Positions 31,547-40,428 of a stretch of DNA of 63,889 nt are shown piece by piece. The first letter of the stretch is position 1; every line of letters starts with the position of its first letter. Origin of the DNA: Desulfurococcaceae archaeon (GTDB lineage Archaea; Thermoproteota; Thermoprotei_A; Sulfolobales; Desulfurococcaceae); NCBI GenBank assembly GCA_028275705.1, contig JAPWUD010000007.1:1-63889 (forward strand), written 5' to 3'. The notes under the pieces were generated by a model that ran no database searches, was not told where the DNA came from, and saw only the letters and a program-made list of their open reading frames with translations. A program made the translations under genes and the position numbers.

Positions 31547-31600
31547 GTGATGAAGAGCTAGCGAAGTGATTGGTGAGCTCGAGCACCTCCTATCTGATGG
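31547..31600 (+). ncRNA. Possible C/D-box RNA, D'/C' degenerate
   Basis: C GTGATGA lies at 31547-31553 and D CTGA at 31594-31597, with a total span of about 51 bases as in archaeal C/D RNAs. Internal boxes are poor (GTGA at 31566 and TGGTGAG at 31571). It lies in the 365-base gap 31300-31664 between tnpB and tRNA-Leu, which holds no convincing gene; a 44-codon open stretch on the minus strand (31286-31420) has no start and may be a remnant. Confidence 0.35.
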
Positions 31601-31640
31601 TAAGGATAATCCTATAGTGTAGTATTTTAAACCTAGTTAC

Positions 31641-31650
31641 TTTAAATAAT
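31641..31650 (+). promoter_or_regulatory. TATA box of tRNA-Leu
   Basis: The sequence tttaaataat lies 15-24 bases upstream of the tRNA 5' end at 31665, the usual place for an archaeal tRNA promoter. Confidence 0.6.
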
Positions 31651-31664
31651 AGATAATGGGCTGT

Positions 31665-31749
31665 GCGGGGGTGCCCGAGCATGGTCAAAGGGGTCGGGCT
31701 TAGGACCCGATGGCGTAGGCCTGCGTGGGTTCGAATCCCACCCCCCGCA
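31665..31749 (+). tRNA. tRNA-Leu (TAG anticodon)
   Basis: A class II tRNA with acceptor GCGGGGG/CCCCCGC, a D arm, anticodon stem TCGGG/CCCGA with loop ctTAGga, a long variable arm (ggcgtaggcctgc) and a T arm gtggg-ttcgaat-cccac. The long variable arm and anticodon TAG identify leucine (CUA/CUG codons). There is no intron, CCA is not encoded and the discriminator is A, as for leucine tRNAs. Confidence 0.95.
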
Positions 31750-31824
31750 CTACTCTAATGTTGCACTGATTTCGTGGTTAGTCAATATGTGTCTTAGTGT
31801 TTAGATTATATAGGTGTTTATGGA

Positions 31825-32709
31825 TTGAGTAGAGCCGGTAAAACAGGGGTGGGAGGGTCTTATAGGTGGTTGAGGAATCTCATTGTATTAATTCTCCTTG
31901 TGAATATTGTTGCAGTATCGTCTATAGCTGTGTTTCTACCGGAGGTTTCTCTAGGAGAGCTCTTAGTAGAATATAGTGTTGATGCTGTTAAGGTACTAGT
32001 AGCCATTAATGGAACTGGCTGGGTTAAACCCCCACTTTACTACAATCAATCGAATATCTCGATGAGTGTATTGATTAAAAATCTATCCATCACCACGGTT
32101 AACGCTGAAATCATGGAGTATAGTGGTGAGAGAATTGCACCATTGGACTTTACAGGTAATGGTTTACTAGACTACGAGTACTTTAAGAATATATCGGTCA
32201 TTCCAGATATTAAAATAAAATTGAATATAGAACCCTATCCCCCCACACCAGCTAGTATTGTAAGTCTCAGGGAGGATGGATGCTATACTCTATTGTTTAA
32301 TCTAGTTGCTCAATTAAACATAACAGTGGATTTCTGCTACTACTACGTCAACCCGTCATTGATTGTAATTAATAGAGAGGATGCAACAGCTGTGTTAAAC
32401 ATAGATGTGTACCATGAAAACGGCACTTTGGAGAATAGAGTCCTCCGCGTACAACCGAGAACAACGACTAAGCTCGATTTTTCAGGTTACTCGAGAATAA
32501 TAATACGGAGTATTCAACTAGACTACTTACTATACAGCGTTGATGAGCGCTTAAGAGAAAATAGTGGCGTCGGGGAGAAAGTATTAATTCTATCCAAGAA
32601 TATACAGTTGGTATTGATACCACTAAATGCATTAGTAGTGGTAGTGTATTTTGCCTATACAAAAATGTTAGCGGGGAAATCGAGGAAGAGACTAAAAAGA
32701 AAGAAGTAA
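31825..32709 (+). CDS. Membrane-anchored extracytoplasmic protein, unknown
   Basis: A 294-residue protein of unknown function. A basic N-terminus precedes a span at residues 17-37, then ~210 residues of a beta-rich outer domain with about eight Asn-x-Ser/Thr sites and one Cys pair (D-G-C-Y and D-F-C-Y), then a second span near residues 262-280 and a very basic end (K-S-R-K-R-L-K-R-K-K). The start is TTG 31825. A smaller membrane protein of similar design is encoded convergently right after it. Both may be surface proteins of one complex (inference). Confidence 0.7.
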   Translation: MSRAGKTGVGGSYRWLRNLIVLILLVNIVAVSSIAVFLPEVSLGELLVEYSVDAVKVLVAINGTGWVKPPLYYNQSNISMSVLIKNLSITTVNAEIMEYSGERIAPLDFTGNGLLDYEYFKNISVIPDIKIKLNIEPYPPTPASIVSLREDGCYTLLFNLVAQLNITVDFCYYYVNPSLIVINREDATAVLNIDVYHENGTLENRVLRVQPRTTTKLDFSGYSRIIIRSIQLDYLLYSVDERLRENSGVGEKVLILSKNIQLVLIPLNALVVVVYFAYTKMLAGKSRKRLKRKK

Positions 32710-32738
32710 TTAAGCTGGAAGGGTCGGAATTTACTAGG

Positions 32739-33221
32739 TTAAGATAGAGTTTTCTCTTCAATTACCCTTACATAGGAGTATGTGAATAGCAATCCAATCG
32801 ATAAAACCAAACATATGAGAGATGGTATACTAAGCCATGCATATGGCATTACTTCACGCTCTATTGTTAGATTGATTGTTGCATTGACGCAACTCCATGG
32901 TATTAAGATGCATGGTCCCGTGAGACTGTGCAACTCAATGGAGTTGCTTGGTTCTAAGTAAATGGTTTCAAGTGTATTCATACATGAAACATTGATCAAC
33001 ACTGATTTAGAGCCCGTGTTTTTAATTGATAAGTATGTTATATTGGAAAATGAGTATTCATACCCAGTTATGGATGATATTGGTAGTGGTTCATCTAAGT
33101 CAACTATGTTTTTTGAAAAAGACATTGACTCAATGGTTTTCTCACCGGCTAAATACGCCATGATCATTGATGTTGCCAGGAAAACTACTCCAAGTACTGC
33201 ATATACATAAGTTCTCTCCAA
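32739..33221 (-). CDS. Two-span extracytoplasmic protein, unknown
   Basis: A 160-residue membrane protein of unknown function with an N-terminal span (residues 6-26), an extracytoplasmic beta domain of ~95 residues bearing several N-glycosylation sequons and two or three cysteines, and a C-terminal span (residues 128-149) followed by a short charged end. It has the same topology as the 294-residue neighbour, with a shorter outer domain. The start codon is in the divergent promoter region it shares with the ABC binding protein gene at 33295. Confidence 0.65.
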   Translation of the reverse strand: MERTYVYAVLGVVFLATSMIMAYLAGEKTIESMSFSKNIVDLDEPLPISSITGYEYSFSNITYLSIKNTGSKSVLINVSCMNTLETIYLEPSNSIELHSLTGPCILIPWSCVNATINLTIEREVMPYAWLSIPSLICLVLSIGLLFTYSYVRVIEEKTLS

Positions 33222-33250
33222 GACTATTCCCTCTCTACTAGTGATATTAA

Positions 33251-33262
33251 ATATTTAAATAC
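33251..33262 (+). promoter_or_regulatory. TATA box of the Opp-type binding protein
   Basis: The sequence atatttaaatac lies 32-43 bases upstream of the ATG at 33295; a GGGTG ribosome site follows at 33284-33288. Confidence 0.6.
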
Positions 33263-33294
33263 CCTAATGCGTTATTAAGTAACGGGTGTATTAA

Positions 33295-36108
33295 ATGAAT
33301 CCAAGGGAGACATATCCCCTACTATTACTAATCGGAGTAATCCTATCCATACTCGTAATTCCATCAATACCCACTACAACAGCGCAGGTCACTCAGCCCG
33401 GTCCTGCATCCGATAAAGTTGTTGCAAGGTCGTACTCTATACCGGCAGCAGTGGATGCTATTAAGAAAGGGGAAATTGATGCATACTTCTACGCATTGAG
33501 GCCAGCTCAAGCCGAGCAACTACGTGGAGTAACTGGTGTAACGATGATCTCAGCTGCAGCCGGCCTTATAGAGTTAACTCTAAATCCAGCGCCTGTCTAT
33601 ATACATAAATTACCCGGCCAAGTGACGTCTAAAGACGAAGCAGCGAGGAAGGTTAGTCAAGCTACTGGTAAGAGTGTTCCACCGGCTGCGATTAGTAACA
33701 TGTACTATAGTAGTGACACAAATGAAACTGTAGTGGAGTTCGGTGCATTCCCAGGTAAGGGAGTGAATCCATTCGCATTTAAAGAAGTAAGACTCGCACT
33801 AAACTACGTGGTAGACCGCAATACCTTTGTAGCAAACGTCATGAGAGGATATGCAGTGCCAATGTATACATTCCTAAGCCAGTATGACCCCGACTACGCA
33901 ACTATTGCCGACATTATTGCAAAATATGAATTCGGATACAACCCAGTTCTTGCGAAGCAAGTAATCTCTAAGGTTATGACTGATATTGGTGCAGAGAATA
34001 GGGGAGGCTTCTGGTACTATGACGGTAAACCAGTAACACTCACATTAATTATAAGACCTGAAGATGAAAGAAGAGATCTTGGATACATGTTCAACGCTGA
34101 GTTAACTCTACTTGGATTTAACACTAAGCCATCTGAAATGCCGTTTGCACAGGCTATTGATATCATCTATGGTACTGACCCCGCTGAGTTCCAGTGGCAC
34201 GTTTACACAGCTGGCTGGGGTAAGGGTGGTATTGACAGGTATGATAGTAGTACTATTGCGCAGTTCTGTGCACCATGGTTTGGCTACATGCCTGGATGGC
34301 TCGAGACTGGCTGGTGGAATTACAGGAATGACACTATAGACGATCTAACTACAAAGATCTACCAGGGATTGTTCAAGAACAAGGAGGAGAGAGATCAGAT
34401 GTATAGAGCGGCGACCGAGATGTGTATTCAGGAGTCGGTTAGGCTGTGGGTTGCTGCGAGATTAGATACTTGGCCTGTTAGAACAGAGGTTAAGGGTATT
34501 ACACTAGACGTTGGTGCTGGATTGAGGGGAATATGGAACCTGAGGGAAATGTATGTTGAGGGTAGAAGCACGCTTAACATTGGGCACTTATATGTTTGGA
34601 CAGCGACTAGTGATTGGAACTGGTGGGGTGGATTCACAGATGTCTACAGCGTTGACTTCGCGAGGGCAACCTATGATCCATCCACGTGGGCCCACCCATT
34701 CAACGGTGAGCCAATACCATTTAGAACACCATACACTGTTGTAACAGCTGGACCAGATGGAAAACTAAATGTTCCAGCTACAGCCAAGACATATGACGTA
34801 ACTCAGCATAAATGGGTAACCGTTGGTCCTGGTGTAAATGCAACAAGTATGGTTGTATTCGACTTGAGTAAGTTAATTGGAACAAAGTTCCACAATGGCA
34901 TAACGATTACTATGGCTGATATAGTTGGATACGTAGCGTTAATATATGAGCTAGTATATAACCCAACATATAGTAGTTTAGAACCAAGAATCGCTGGTAA
35001 TACTAAGCCATGGCTAGACACCGTTGTCGCTTGGGAGTTCAACGATGCCGCTAAGACTATGACTGTGTACGTCAACTACTGGCACTTCGACGAGAACTAC
35101 ATTGGATCATGGGCAGCTGTAACTTTCGCCAACCCTGTTGAAATCCATGTAGCTAGCTTTGAACTAGCATTGGATAAGAGACAGCAAACGAACATAGTAT
35201 TCTATAGGAGGAAAGGATTTGAGACGCTAAGCCTCGTTATAGATAAACATGTTGGCTTAATTAAGGATACTCTATCATCCTACAAGAACAACAATGCAGT
35301 GTTAGACAAAGTCAACGCGCTCACAGATGGAAGGATGACGATGGATGAGTTAAATAAGAGAATAGATGCAGACATCAACTGGATAAACACCTACAAGCTT
35401 GCATGGATTAGCTACGGTCCCTTCATGCTGACTAAACTAGATACTGTTGGACAAGTACTTGAGCTAACGGCCTTTAGAGATCCAACATATCCATTTAAGA
35501 AAGGAGACTGGTACTTCGGATACCCGGTTAGAACAGAAATCACAAGCGTAAAAGTGGAGACACCAGCAGGTGAGAAAATCGCTGTTGGATATGACGCCAA
35601 GATAACAGTGGATGTAAGTGGCGCAGGAAAACTCAGTGTATCCTACATACTTAAAGACCCAGAAGGAGGCATACTCGCAACCGGTACTGCCGAGAAAATT
35701 GCTGCCAACAGGTTCACCGTAACCCTATCTAAAGACCTAACGAGTAAAATGAAGCCAGACGCACCATACACTATGATAATTATAGCAACATCAGATACTG
35801 TTGCAGAGCCGGGAGTAGTTAGAAAACTATTAATAACTACTATATACACACCACCAACTACGCCGCCAACACCTACCACACCGCCAACTACACCTCCTAC
35901 CACGCCTCCAACCACACCGCCAACTACGCCTCCTACAACGCCGCCGACAACACCACCAACCACTATAACTACGCCTCCAACACCTACAACGTCTCCAACT
36001 ACGCCGACAACAACTCCAGCACCTGCATTTGACTATAGATTATTAATAACAGTAGTAGTAATGATAATCACCATAGTTGCAGCTCTATTGGTAATACGTA
36101 AGAAATAA
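33295..36108 (+). CDS. ABC transporter substrate-binding protein, family 5 (Opp/Dpp)
   Basis: A 937-residue extracytoplasmic binding protein of the SBP family 5 (peptide/nickel/oligosaccharide). A signal segment (residues 8-30) is followed by two long binding lobes; K-E-V-R-L-A-L-N-Y-V-V-D-R near residue 160 and G-A-E-N-R-G-G-F-W-Y-Y-D-G-K-P near residue 240 are typical. Then comes a C-terminal Thr/Pro-rich stalk of ~60 residues (858-915), a membrane span and R-K-K, so it is held on the outer face of the membrane, as usual for archaeal Opp systems. It heads the transporter locus. The ligand is unknown; a peptide or sugar is likely. Confidence 0.9.
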   Translation: MNPRETYPLLLLIGVILSILVIPSIPTTTAQVTQPGPASDKVVARSYSIPAAVDAIKKGEIDAYFYALRPAQAEQLRGVTGVTMISAAAGLIELTLNPAPVYIHKLPGQVTSKDEAARKVSQATGKSVPPAAISNMYYSSDTNETVVEFGAFPGKGVNPFAFKEVRLALNYVVDRNTFVANVMRGYAVPMYTFLSQYDPDYATIADIIAKYEFGYNPVLAKQVISKVMTDIGAENRGGFWYYDGKPVTLTLIIRPEDERRDLGYMFNAELTLLGFNTKPSEMPFAQAIDIIYGTDPAEFQWHVYTAGWGKGGIDRYDSSTIAQFCAPWFGYMPGWLETGWWNYRNDTIDDLTTKIYQGLFKNKEERDQMYRAATEMCIQESVRLWVAARLDTWPVRTEVKGITLDVGAGLRGIWNLREMYVEGRSTLNIGHLYVWTATSDWNWWGGFTDVYSVDFARATYDPSTWAHPFNGEPIPFRTPYTVVTAGPDGKLNVPATAKTYDVTQHKWVTVGPGVNATSMVVFDLSKLIGTKFHNGITITMADIVGYVALIYELVYNPTYSSLEPRIAGNTKPWLDTVVAWEFNDAAKTMTVYVNYWHFDENYIGSWAAVTFANPVEIHVASFELALDKRQQTNIVFYRRKGFETLSLVIDKHVGLIKDTLSSYKNNNAVLDKVNALTDGRMTMDELNKRIDADINWINTYKLAWISYGPFMLTKLDTVGQVLELTAFRDPTYPFKKGDWYFGYPVRTEITSVKVETPAGEKIAVGYDAKITVDVSGAGKLSVSYILKDPEGGILATGTAEKIAANRFTVTLSKDLTSKMKPDAPYTMIIIATSDTVAEPGVVRKLLITTIYTPPTTPPTPTTPPTTPPTTPPTTPPTTPPTTPPTTPPTTITTPPTPTTSPTTPTTTPAPAFDYRLLITVVVMIITIVAALLVIRKK
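35848..36024 (+). repeat. Thr/Pro-rich coding repeat
   Basis: The stalk of the binding protein is encoded by about 15 repeats of the triplet-based unit ccrccnacnacn (P-P-T-T). It is a low-complexity linker, rich in potential O-glycosylation sites, and may vary in length between strains. The reverse strand is also open here, giving only an artefact frame. Confidence 0.8.
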
Positions 36109-36267
36109 TTTCTATTTTTTAATAAACTCTCTCATAATCTTATTATACCTGTTAAATTATATTAAGAGTAATAACCTATTAGATGTAGGCTATTCATTGT
36201 TCGCTAGTGAATTTTTCATTACATGTATGTAGGAGTATATATTGTTTATAATGATATAAGTAGACAG

Positions 36268-36277
36268 GTATTTAAAC
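36268..36277 (+). promoter_or_regulatory. TATA box before the permease genes
   Basis: The sequence gtatttaaac lies about 55 bases upstream of the permease ATG at 36330 in a 221-base gap. It suggests that the permease and ATPase genes have their own transcript in addition to any read-through from the binding protein gene. Confidence 0.5.
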
Positions 36278-36329
36278 CGCTTGATAGGTATAATAAAACG
36301 TCTCTAAAGTCTCTCTGAGGATGGTGTGA

Positions 36330-37430
36330 ATGCCTGGTGCAGGCTCGGTAATTTTGAGGAGGGGGTTAATATTATTGGTTACTTTTGTAATAATAGTGAT
36401 TGTTGTAGCAGCCATAGTTGAAGGAACAGGGTATTCTAAGGACATATATGAAGCAATGATCAGGGAGATTGTTAATGGGGAAGTAATGGCTCTTAGGAGA
36501 GGAGGGAATATCACAGAAGCATTCATAGAGCAGTATAAAAAGAATAGGACTTATCAATTAATGGTGGAATTTGAATTAATAGATGAAAATGGTAATGAAA
36601 TACCTCCATATAGGCGGATGTGGAGTCTTGTATATAGAAGCCTCCTCTTCAACTTTACAAAAACAGATAAAGTTGGCGTAGCAAATGTTGTACCTACAAC
36701 CGCGCCAGCTGACGTAGCGAGCATTATAGCGGCTGTTCTACCGAGAACCATAATAGTTGTAACTGTAGGTGAAGCAATAGCTATCGTTATTGCTCTATTG
36801 ATTGGGCCTAGAGTAGCGTATAGGCATGGATCGCTCGCGGATAGGTTTACTGTAGCGTATGCTGCTATAATAACAGCTGTTCCACTGTGGTGGCTGGCAA
36901 TGATATTTATACAGGTCTTTTCATACAACCTGGGCTGGTTTCCAAGAGATCTCAGGGGTGTGGCTACGGTGCTCAATGAGTTTTGGAATAACCCACTTAA
37001 TAACTTCGTGGAGATACTTCGATATATAACTATGCCAATAACGGCTTTTGTTATATGGTCCCTTGGATCCTGGTTATATGGCTTGAGGGCTATGTTGCTA
37101 CGCGTGATTAGAGAAGACTATGTTATGGCGGCTAAAGCTAGGGGGATACCGGAGAGACTAGTGACGAGGAGATATGTCTTAAGAGTATCACTAGCACCGG
37201 TAATAACTAGTGTAATACTTGCTTTAGCAGGCTCTATTGGTGGAATGATAATTACAGAGTCTGTCTTCAACTGGCCTGGTATGGGTACTCTATACTATGC
37301 TGCAATACAAGAAGGGGACTCAATGACTTTACTGGCGTTAACAATAGTCTATGTTGGTGTCTACCTAGTTGCTAGGTTTATTCTCGAGATACTATACATC
37401 ATAATAGACCCCAGGGTGAGAGTTAGGTAG
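36330..37430 (+). CDS. ABC permease of the DppB/OppB type
   Basis: A 366-residue inner-membrane subunit. After the first span (residues 13-33) an extracytoplasmic loop of about 100 residues precedes the six-span permease core. The core has the cytoplasmic coupling motif A-A-K-A-R-G-I-P-E-R near residue 270 and I-T-E-S-V-F-N-W-P-G-M-G near residue 313, typical of DppB. The start ATG 36330 follows GAGGATGGTG. The gene is followed by dppC after 13 bases. It forms the translocation pore with the next gene. Confidence 0.9.
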   Translation: MPGAGSVILRRGLILLVTFVIIVIVVAAIVEGTGYSKDIYEAMIREIVNGEVMALRRGGNITEAFIEQYKKNRTYQLMVEFELIDENGNEIPPYRRMWSLVYRSLLFNFTKTDKVGVANVVPTTAPADVASIIAAVLPRTIIVVTVGEAIAIVIALLIGPRVAYRHGSLADRFTVAYAAIITAVPLWWLAMIFIQVFSYNLGWFPRDLRGVATVLNEFWNNPLNNFVEILRYITMPITAFVIWSLGSWLYGLRAMLLRVIREDYVMAAKARGIPERLVTRRYVLRVSLAPVITSVILALAGSIGGMIITESVFNWPGMGTLYYAAIQEGDSMTLLALTIVYVGVYLVARFILEILYIIIDPRVRVR

Positions 37431-37443
37431 GGGGTTTGAGATC

Positions 37444-39372
37444 ATGGCGGCATCTATAAGGAGGAGTAGAATAAGTAGGATTTCTGAGTCATTTAAAATA
37501 GCAATAAGTGAAATATGGAGGCAAACCCCTGGTAAAGCAGCACTTGTACTATTCATACTACTAGTGGCAATGGCTGTGATCGCTGTTGTAACGATAACGC
37601 CCGATTTTCTCGTTAAATGGGAGTCTGCAAGTTATTGGGAAGATAACCCCGTTGTTGTCCCTCCTTGCTGGGTAAATAGTCTCGGCTATAAGACAGCTAA
37701 AACAGCACAGATTTACTTCACGACACCGTCATCTATGGAAGTAAGTGAAAGTGAAGTAAGGTACATATATACTTATAATTATACACTAGATGTTAATGAA
37801 GCGCCAAAGGATCTATATGTAAAAGCTGAAGTTCCCTTATTATGCGAGGAGGGAGTCTTTAAAGCACCTACAATAAGAGTTACCGTGGAGAGACCTGATG
37901 GAATAGTTGTCCTAGCATGGGATATGGTAATAGAACCTGGAAAAACCGGTGAAAACGTGACATTAACTTGTGGCTCACTCCTCTCTGCAAAAACGTCTAA
38001 GGAGACCTTTAGACTCGCGGAAGTAACGTCAGCTATTATGGATAAATACAACATAACTGTTCCGACGGAAATAGCTGGTACTAATGAAACATACGTGATA
38101 ACTGCTAATAGTATAATGAGAACAACTATTAGAACAGAGCTCGAAAACAAATACTTGACCATATTATCGGTTTTTGTTAAGCCAATTAGCTATAAGATCT
38201 CTTTAAATAGGAATACAACAACCCTCGAAGTATTTAGTAAACAAATAAATAATTTGAAGACAACATTCCTAGATCTAGGTATAAATATAGTATTAAGAGA
38301 CAAAATCATTGAAGCTCTAGATTACGCGGCCAACAATATAACTTGGGTCATAAACAACATTAATACTGTGACGTACACAGATTACTTAATTGCAATGAAT
38401 AACGCATACGAGAATTTAAACAATGTCAATAAATTAGCACTTGCTGCTAGTGCACCAGTTGATGTAAGGAGCAGTGTTGATGATTTAACTAAGACCCTAG
38501 GTAAATTCATCGAGGTTGCGACAACTACACCGAGCTTAATTCAACCTGAAATAGTGTTTGACGTGCTACAAGGTGATTACCGGGTAAATGTTACAATTAC
38601 ATATTATGGTGTGAAAAACCCACCGAGAGCCCTGAGTGCAAAAATAGGGATAATAGTTAAGGGTGGATGCTATGGAATACTTGGAACAGCTGATAAAGGA
38701 GTAGATATAGCAACTGTTGTATTATACGGAACACCAATAGCGCTCGCTATAGGGTTCGCTACTGCGGTTGCATCGGTGTTTATTGGAGTAATTGCTGGAA
38801 TAGTTAGTGGATACTACGGTGGCTTCATTGATGAGGCCATTCAGCGAACTGTCGATGTACTAGGCAATATTCCACTACTTCCTATTCTAATCATTGTCGG
38901 ATCAGTTGCGCAGAGAACCTTCACGGGTGAGGCGAAGTCTCTTTACATAATCCTCACGTATATCGGGATATTAATTATATTTGGTTGGGGTGGAACAGCG
39001 ATAACTGTGCGTGCAATGACGCTGAGTATTAAGGAGGAGCCATATATTGAGGCGGCTAAAGCCCTTGGTGCTTCAAATACGAGAATAATCTTCAAGCACA
39101 TACTCCCACAGGTATTAATATATGCAGCGGCAGTCTTGGTATTCAATGTCCCAGGTGCTATAATCACAGAAGCAGGTCTCAGCGTTCTAGGGCTACGTCA
39201 TGGATGGCCAACGTGGGGTTCAGTACTCTCTAGTGCAAGAGCTGAAAATAGGTTTGATGTGTGGTGGTGGATTCTACCGCCAGGTTTAATGCTGTCGCTA
39301 ACATCCCTGACCTTCGTATTATTAGGCTTAGCCATTGAGAGAATAGTAGAGCCTAGACTGAGAACACTGTAG
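37444..39372 (+). CDS. ABC permease of the DppC/OppC type with large insert
   Basis: A 642-residue inner-membrane subunit, about twice the usual DppC length. After the first span (residues 30-52) there is an extracytoplasmic region of about 350 residues (roughly 55-405), beta-rich at first, then helical with N-x-S/T sites, before the permease core. The core contains E-A-A-K-A-L-G-A-S-N near residue 535 and I-T-E-A-G-L-S-V-L-G-L near residue 575. Most likely the insert contacts the binding protein or a substrate outside. It is 13 bases after dppB. Confidence 0.9.
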   Translation: MAASIRRSRISRISESFKIAISEIWRQTPGKAALVLFILLVAMAVIAVVTITPDFLVKWESASYWEDNPVVVPPCWVNSLGYKTAKTAQIYFTTPSSMEVSESEVRYIYTYNYTLDVNEAPKDLYVKAEVPLLCEEGVFKAPTIRVTVERPDGIVVLAWDMVIEPGKTGENVTLTCGSLLSAKTSKETFRLAEVTSAIMDKYNITVPTEIAGTNETYVITANSIMRTTIRTELENKYLTILSVFVKPISYKISLNRNTTTLEVFSKQINNLKTTFLDLGINIVLRDKIIEALDYAANNITWVINNINTVTYTDYLIAMNNAYENLNNVNKLALAASAPVDVRSSVDDLTKTLGKFIEVATTTPSLIQPEIVFDVLQGDYRVNVTITYYGVKNPPRALSAKIGIIVKGGCYGILGTADKGVDIATVVLYGTPIALAIGFATAVASVFIGVIAGIVSGYYGGFIDEAIQRTVDVLGNIPLLPILIIVGSVAQRTFTGEAKSLYIILTYIGILIIFGWGGTAITVRAMTLSIKEEPYIEAAKALGASNTRIIFKHILPQVLIYAAAVLVFNVPGAIITEAGLSVLGLRHGWPTWGSVLSSARAENRFDVWWWILPPGLMLSLTSLTFVLLGLAIERIVEPRLRTL

Positions 39373-39452
39373 GGTGGTTTGTGGAATGACCAATGCAAGA
39401 CTCCAAAGACTTAACCCAAAGTGGTTAAATTGGTTTGAGAGGGTGTGGTTGA

Positions 39453-40418
39453 ATGTCTGAGCCTCTATTAGAAGTCAAAAACTTAAAGACATACTTCTAC
39501 ACACTTAGGGGAATAGTTAGAGCTGTAGATGATGTAAGCTTTGAGTTGTATAGAGGAGAGAGCTTAGGGTTAGCTGGAGAATCAGGGTGTGGAAAGAGTA
39601 CACTAGCATTCAGCCTTATAAGGCTAGTTCCACCGCCTGGTAAAATCTCTGGCGGCACTATAATATTTGAAGGTAGAGATGTTACAAAGATGAGTGAGGA
39701 GGAGTTTAGAAGAGAGGTAAGGTGGCGTGGTATATCAATGATTTTCCAGGGTGCTATGAATGTATTGAACCCTGTCTACACTATTGGAGACCAAATTGCC
39801 GAGGTATTCATGATCCACAAGGGCTACTCTAAGAGAGAGGGGTTGGAGGAGGCTAAGAAATTATTGCAATTAGTTGGAATAGAACCTCGTAGAGTAAAGA
39901 GCTATCCATTTGAGTTAAGTGGTGGAATGAAGCAGAGAGCGGTTATAGCAATGGCTCTCGCACTAAGCCCACCGCTAGTAATTGCAGATGAACCAACAAC
40001 AGCCTTAGACGTCGTTGTCCAAGCACAAATACTAAACCTCATGAAGAGATTGAAGAATGAATTGAGAACATCAATAATGCTGATCTCACATGATTTAAGC
40101 ATAATCGCGGAAGTAGCAGATAAAATAGCGATAATGTATGGAGGTAAAATAGTTGAGTATGGGCCAAGCGACTTAGTCTACAATAATCCAAGACACCCAT
40201 ATACACGTGCACTACTAAACAGTATTCCGAGATTAAGGGGTGAGATAAGAGACTTAACGTGGATACCCGGTACACCACCAGACTTGATAAACCCACCACC
40301 AGGTTGTAGATTCCACCCGAGGTGTCCGCACGCTATGGAGAGGTGTAAGAAAGAGGAGCCCCCAGTGGTAGAGGTAGATAGAAACCACTATGTTGCATGC
40401 TGGTTATACACTAAATGA
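39453..40418 (+). CDS. ABC ATPase of the DppD/OppD type
   Basis: A 321-residue cytoplasmic ATPase. Walker A is G-E-S-G-C-G-K-S-T (residue 42), the signature is L-S-G-G-M-K-Q-R, Walker B is L-V-I-A-D-E-P, and the switch His lies in L-I-S-H-D-L. The C-terminal oligopeptide-transporter domain holds H-P-R-C-P-H and C-K-K-E, which may hold an iron-sulfur or zinc site as in Opp/Dpp ATPases. It starts at ATG 39453, after the GAGGGTG ribosome site, 80 bases after dppC. Confidence 0.93.
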   Translation: MSEPLLEVKNLKTYFYTLRGIVRAVDDVSFELYRGESLGLAGESGCGKSTLAFSLIRLVPPPGKISGGTIIFEGRDVTKMSEEEFRREVRWRGISMIFQGAMNVLNPVYTIGDQIAEVFMIHKGYSKREGLEEAKKLLQLVGIEPRRVKSYPFELSGGMKQRAVIAMALALSPPLVIADEPTTALDVVVQAQILNLMKRLKNELRTSIMLISHDLSIIAEVADKIAIMYGGKIVEYGPSDLVYNNPRHPYTRALLNSIPRLRGEIRDLTWIPGTPPDLINPPPGCRFHPRCPHAMERCKKEEPPVVEVDRNHYVACWLYTK

Positions 40419-40428
40419 GGTGGTTGAC

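Noticed and set aside
35643-35963. 106-codon minus-strand frame rich in Gly-Val repeats
   Set aside because: It is the reverse reading of the Thr/Pro repeat of the binding protein.
35848-36024. Regularly spaced short repeats that could suggest a CRISPR array
   Set aside because: The unit is 12 bases or less, in frame, and codes for P-P-T-T; there are no spacers.
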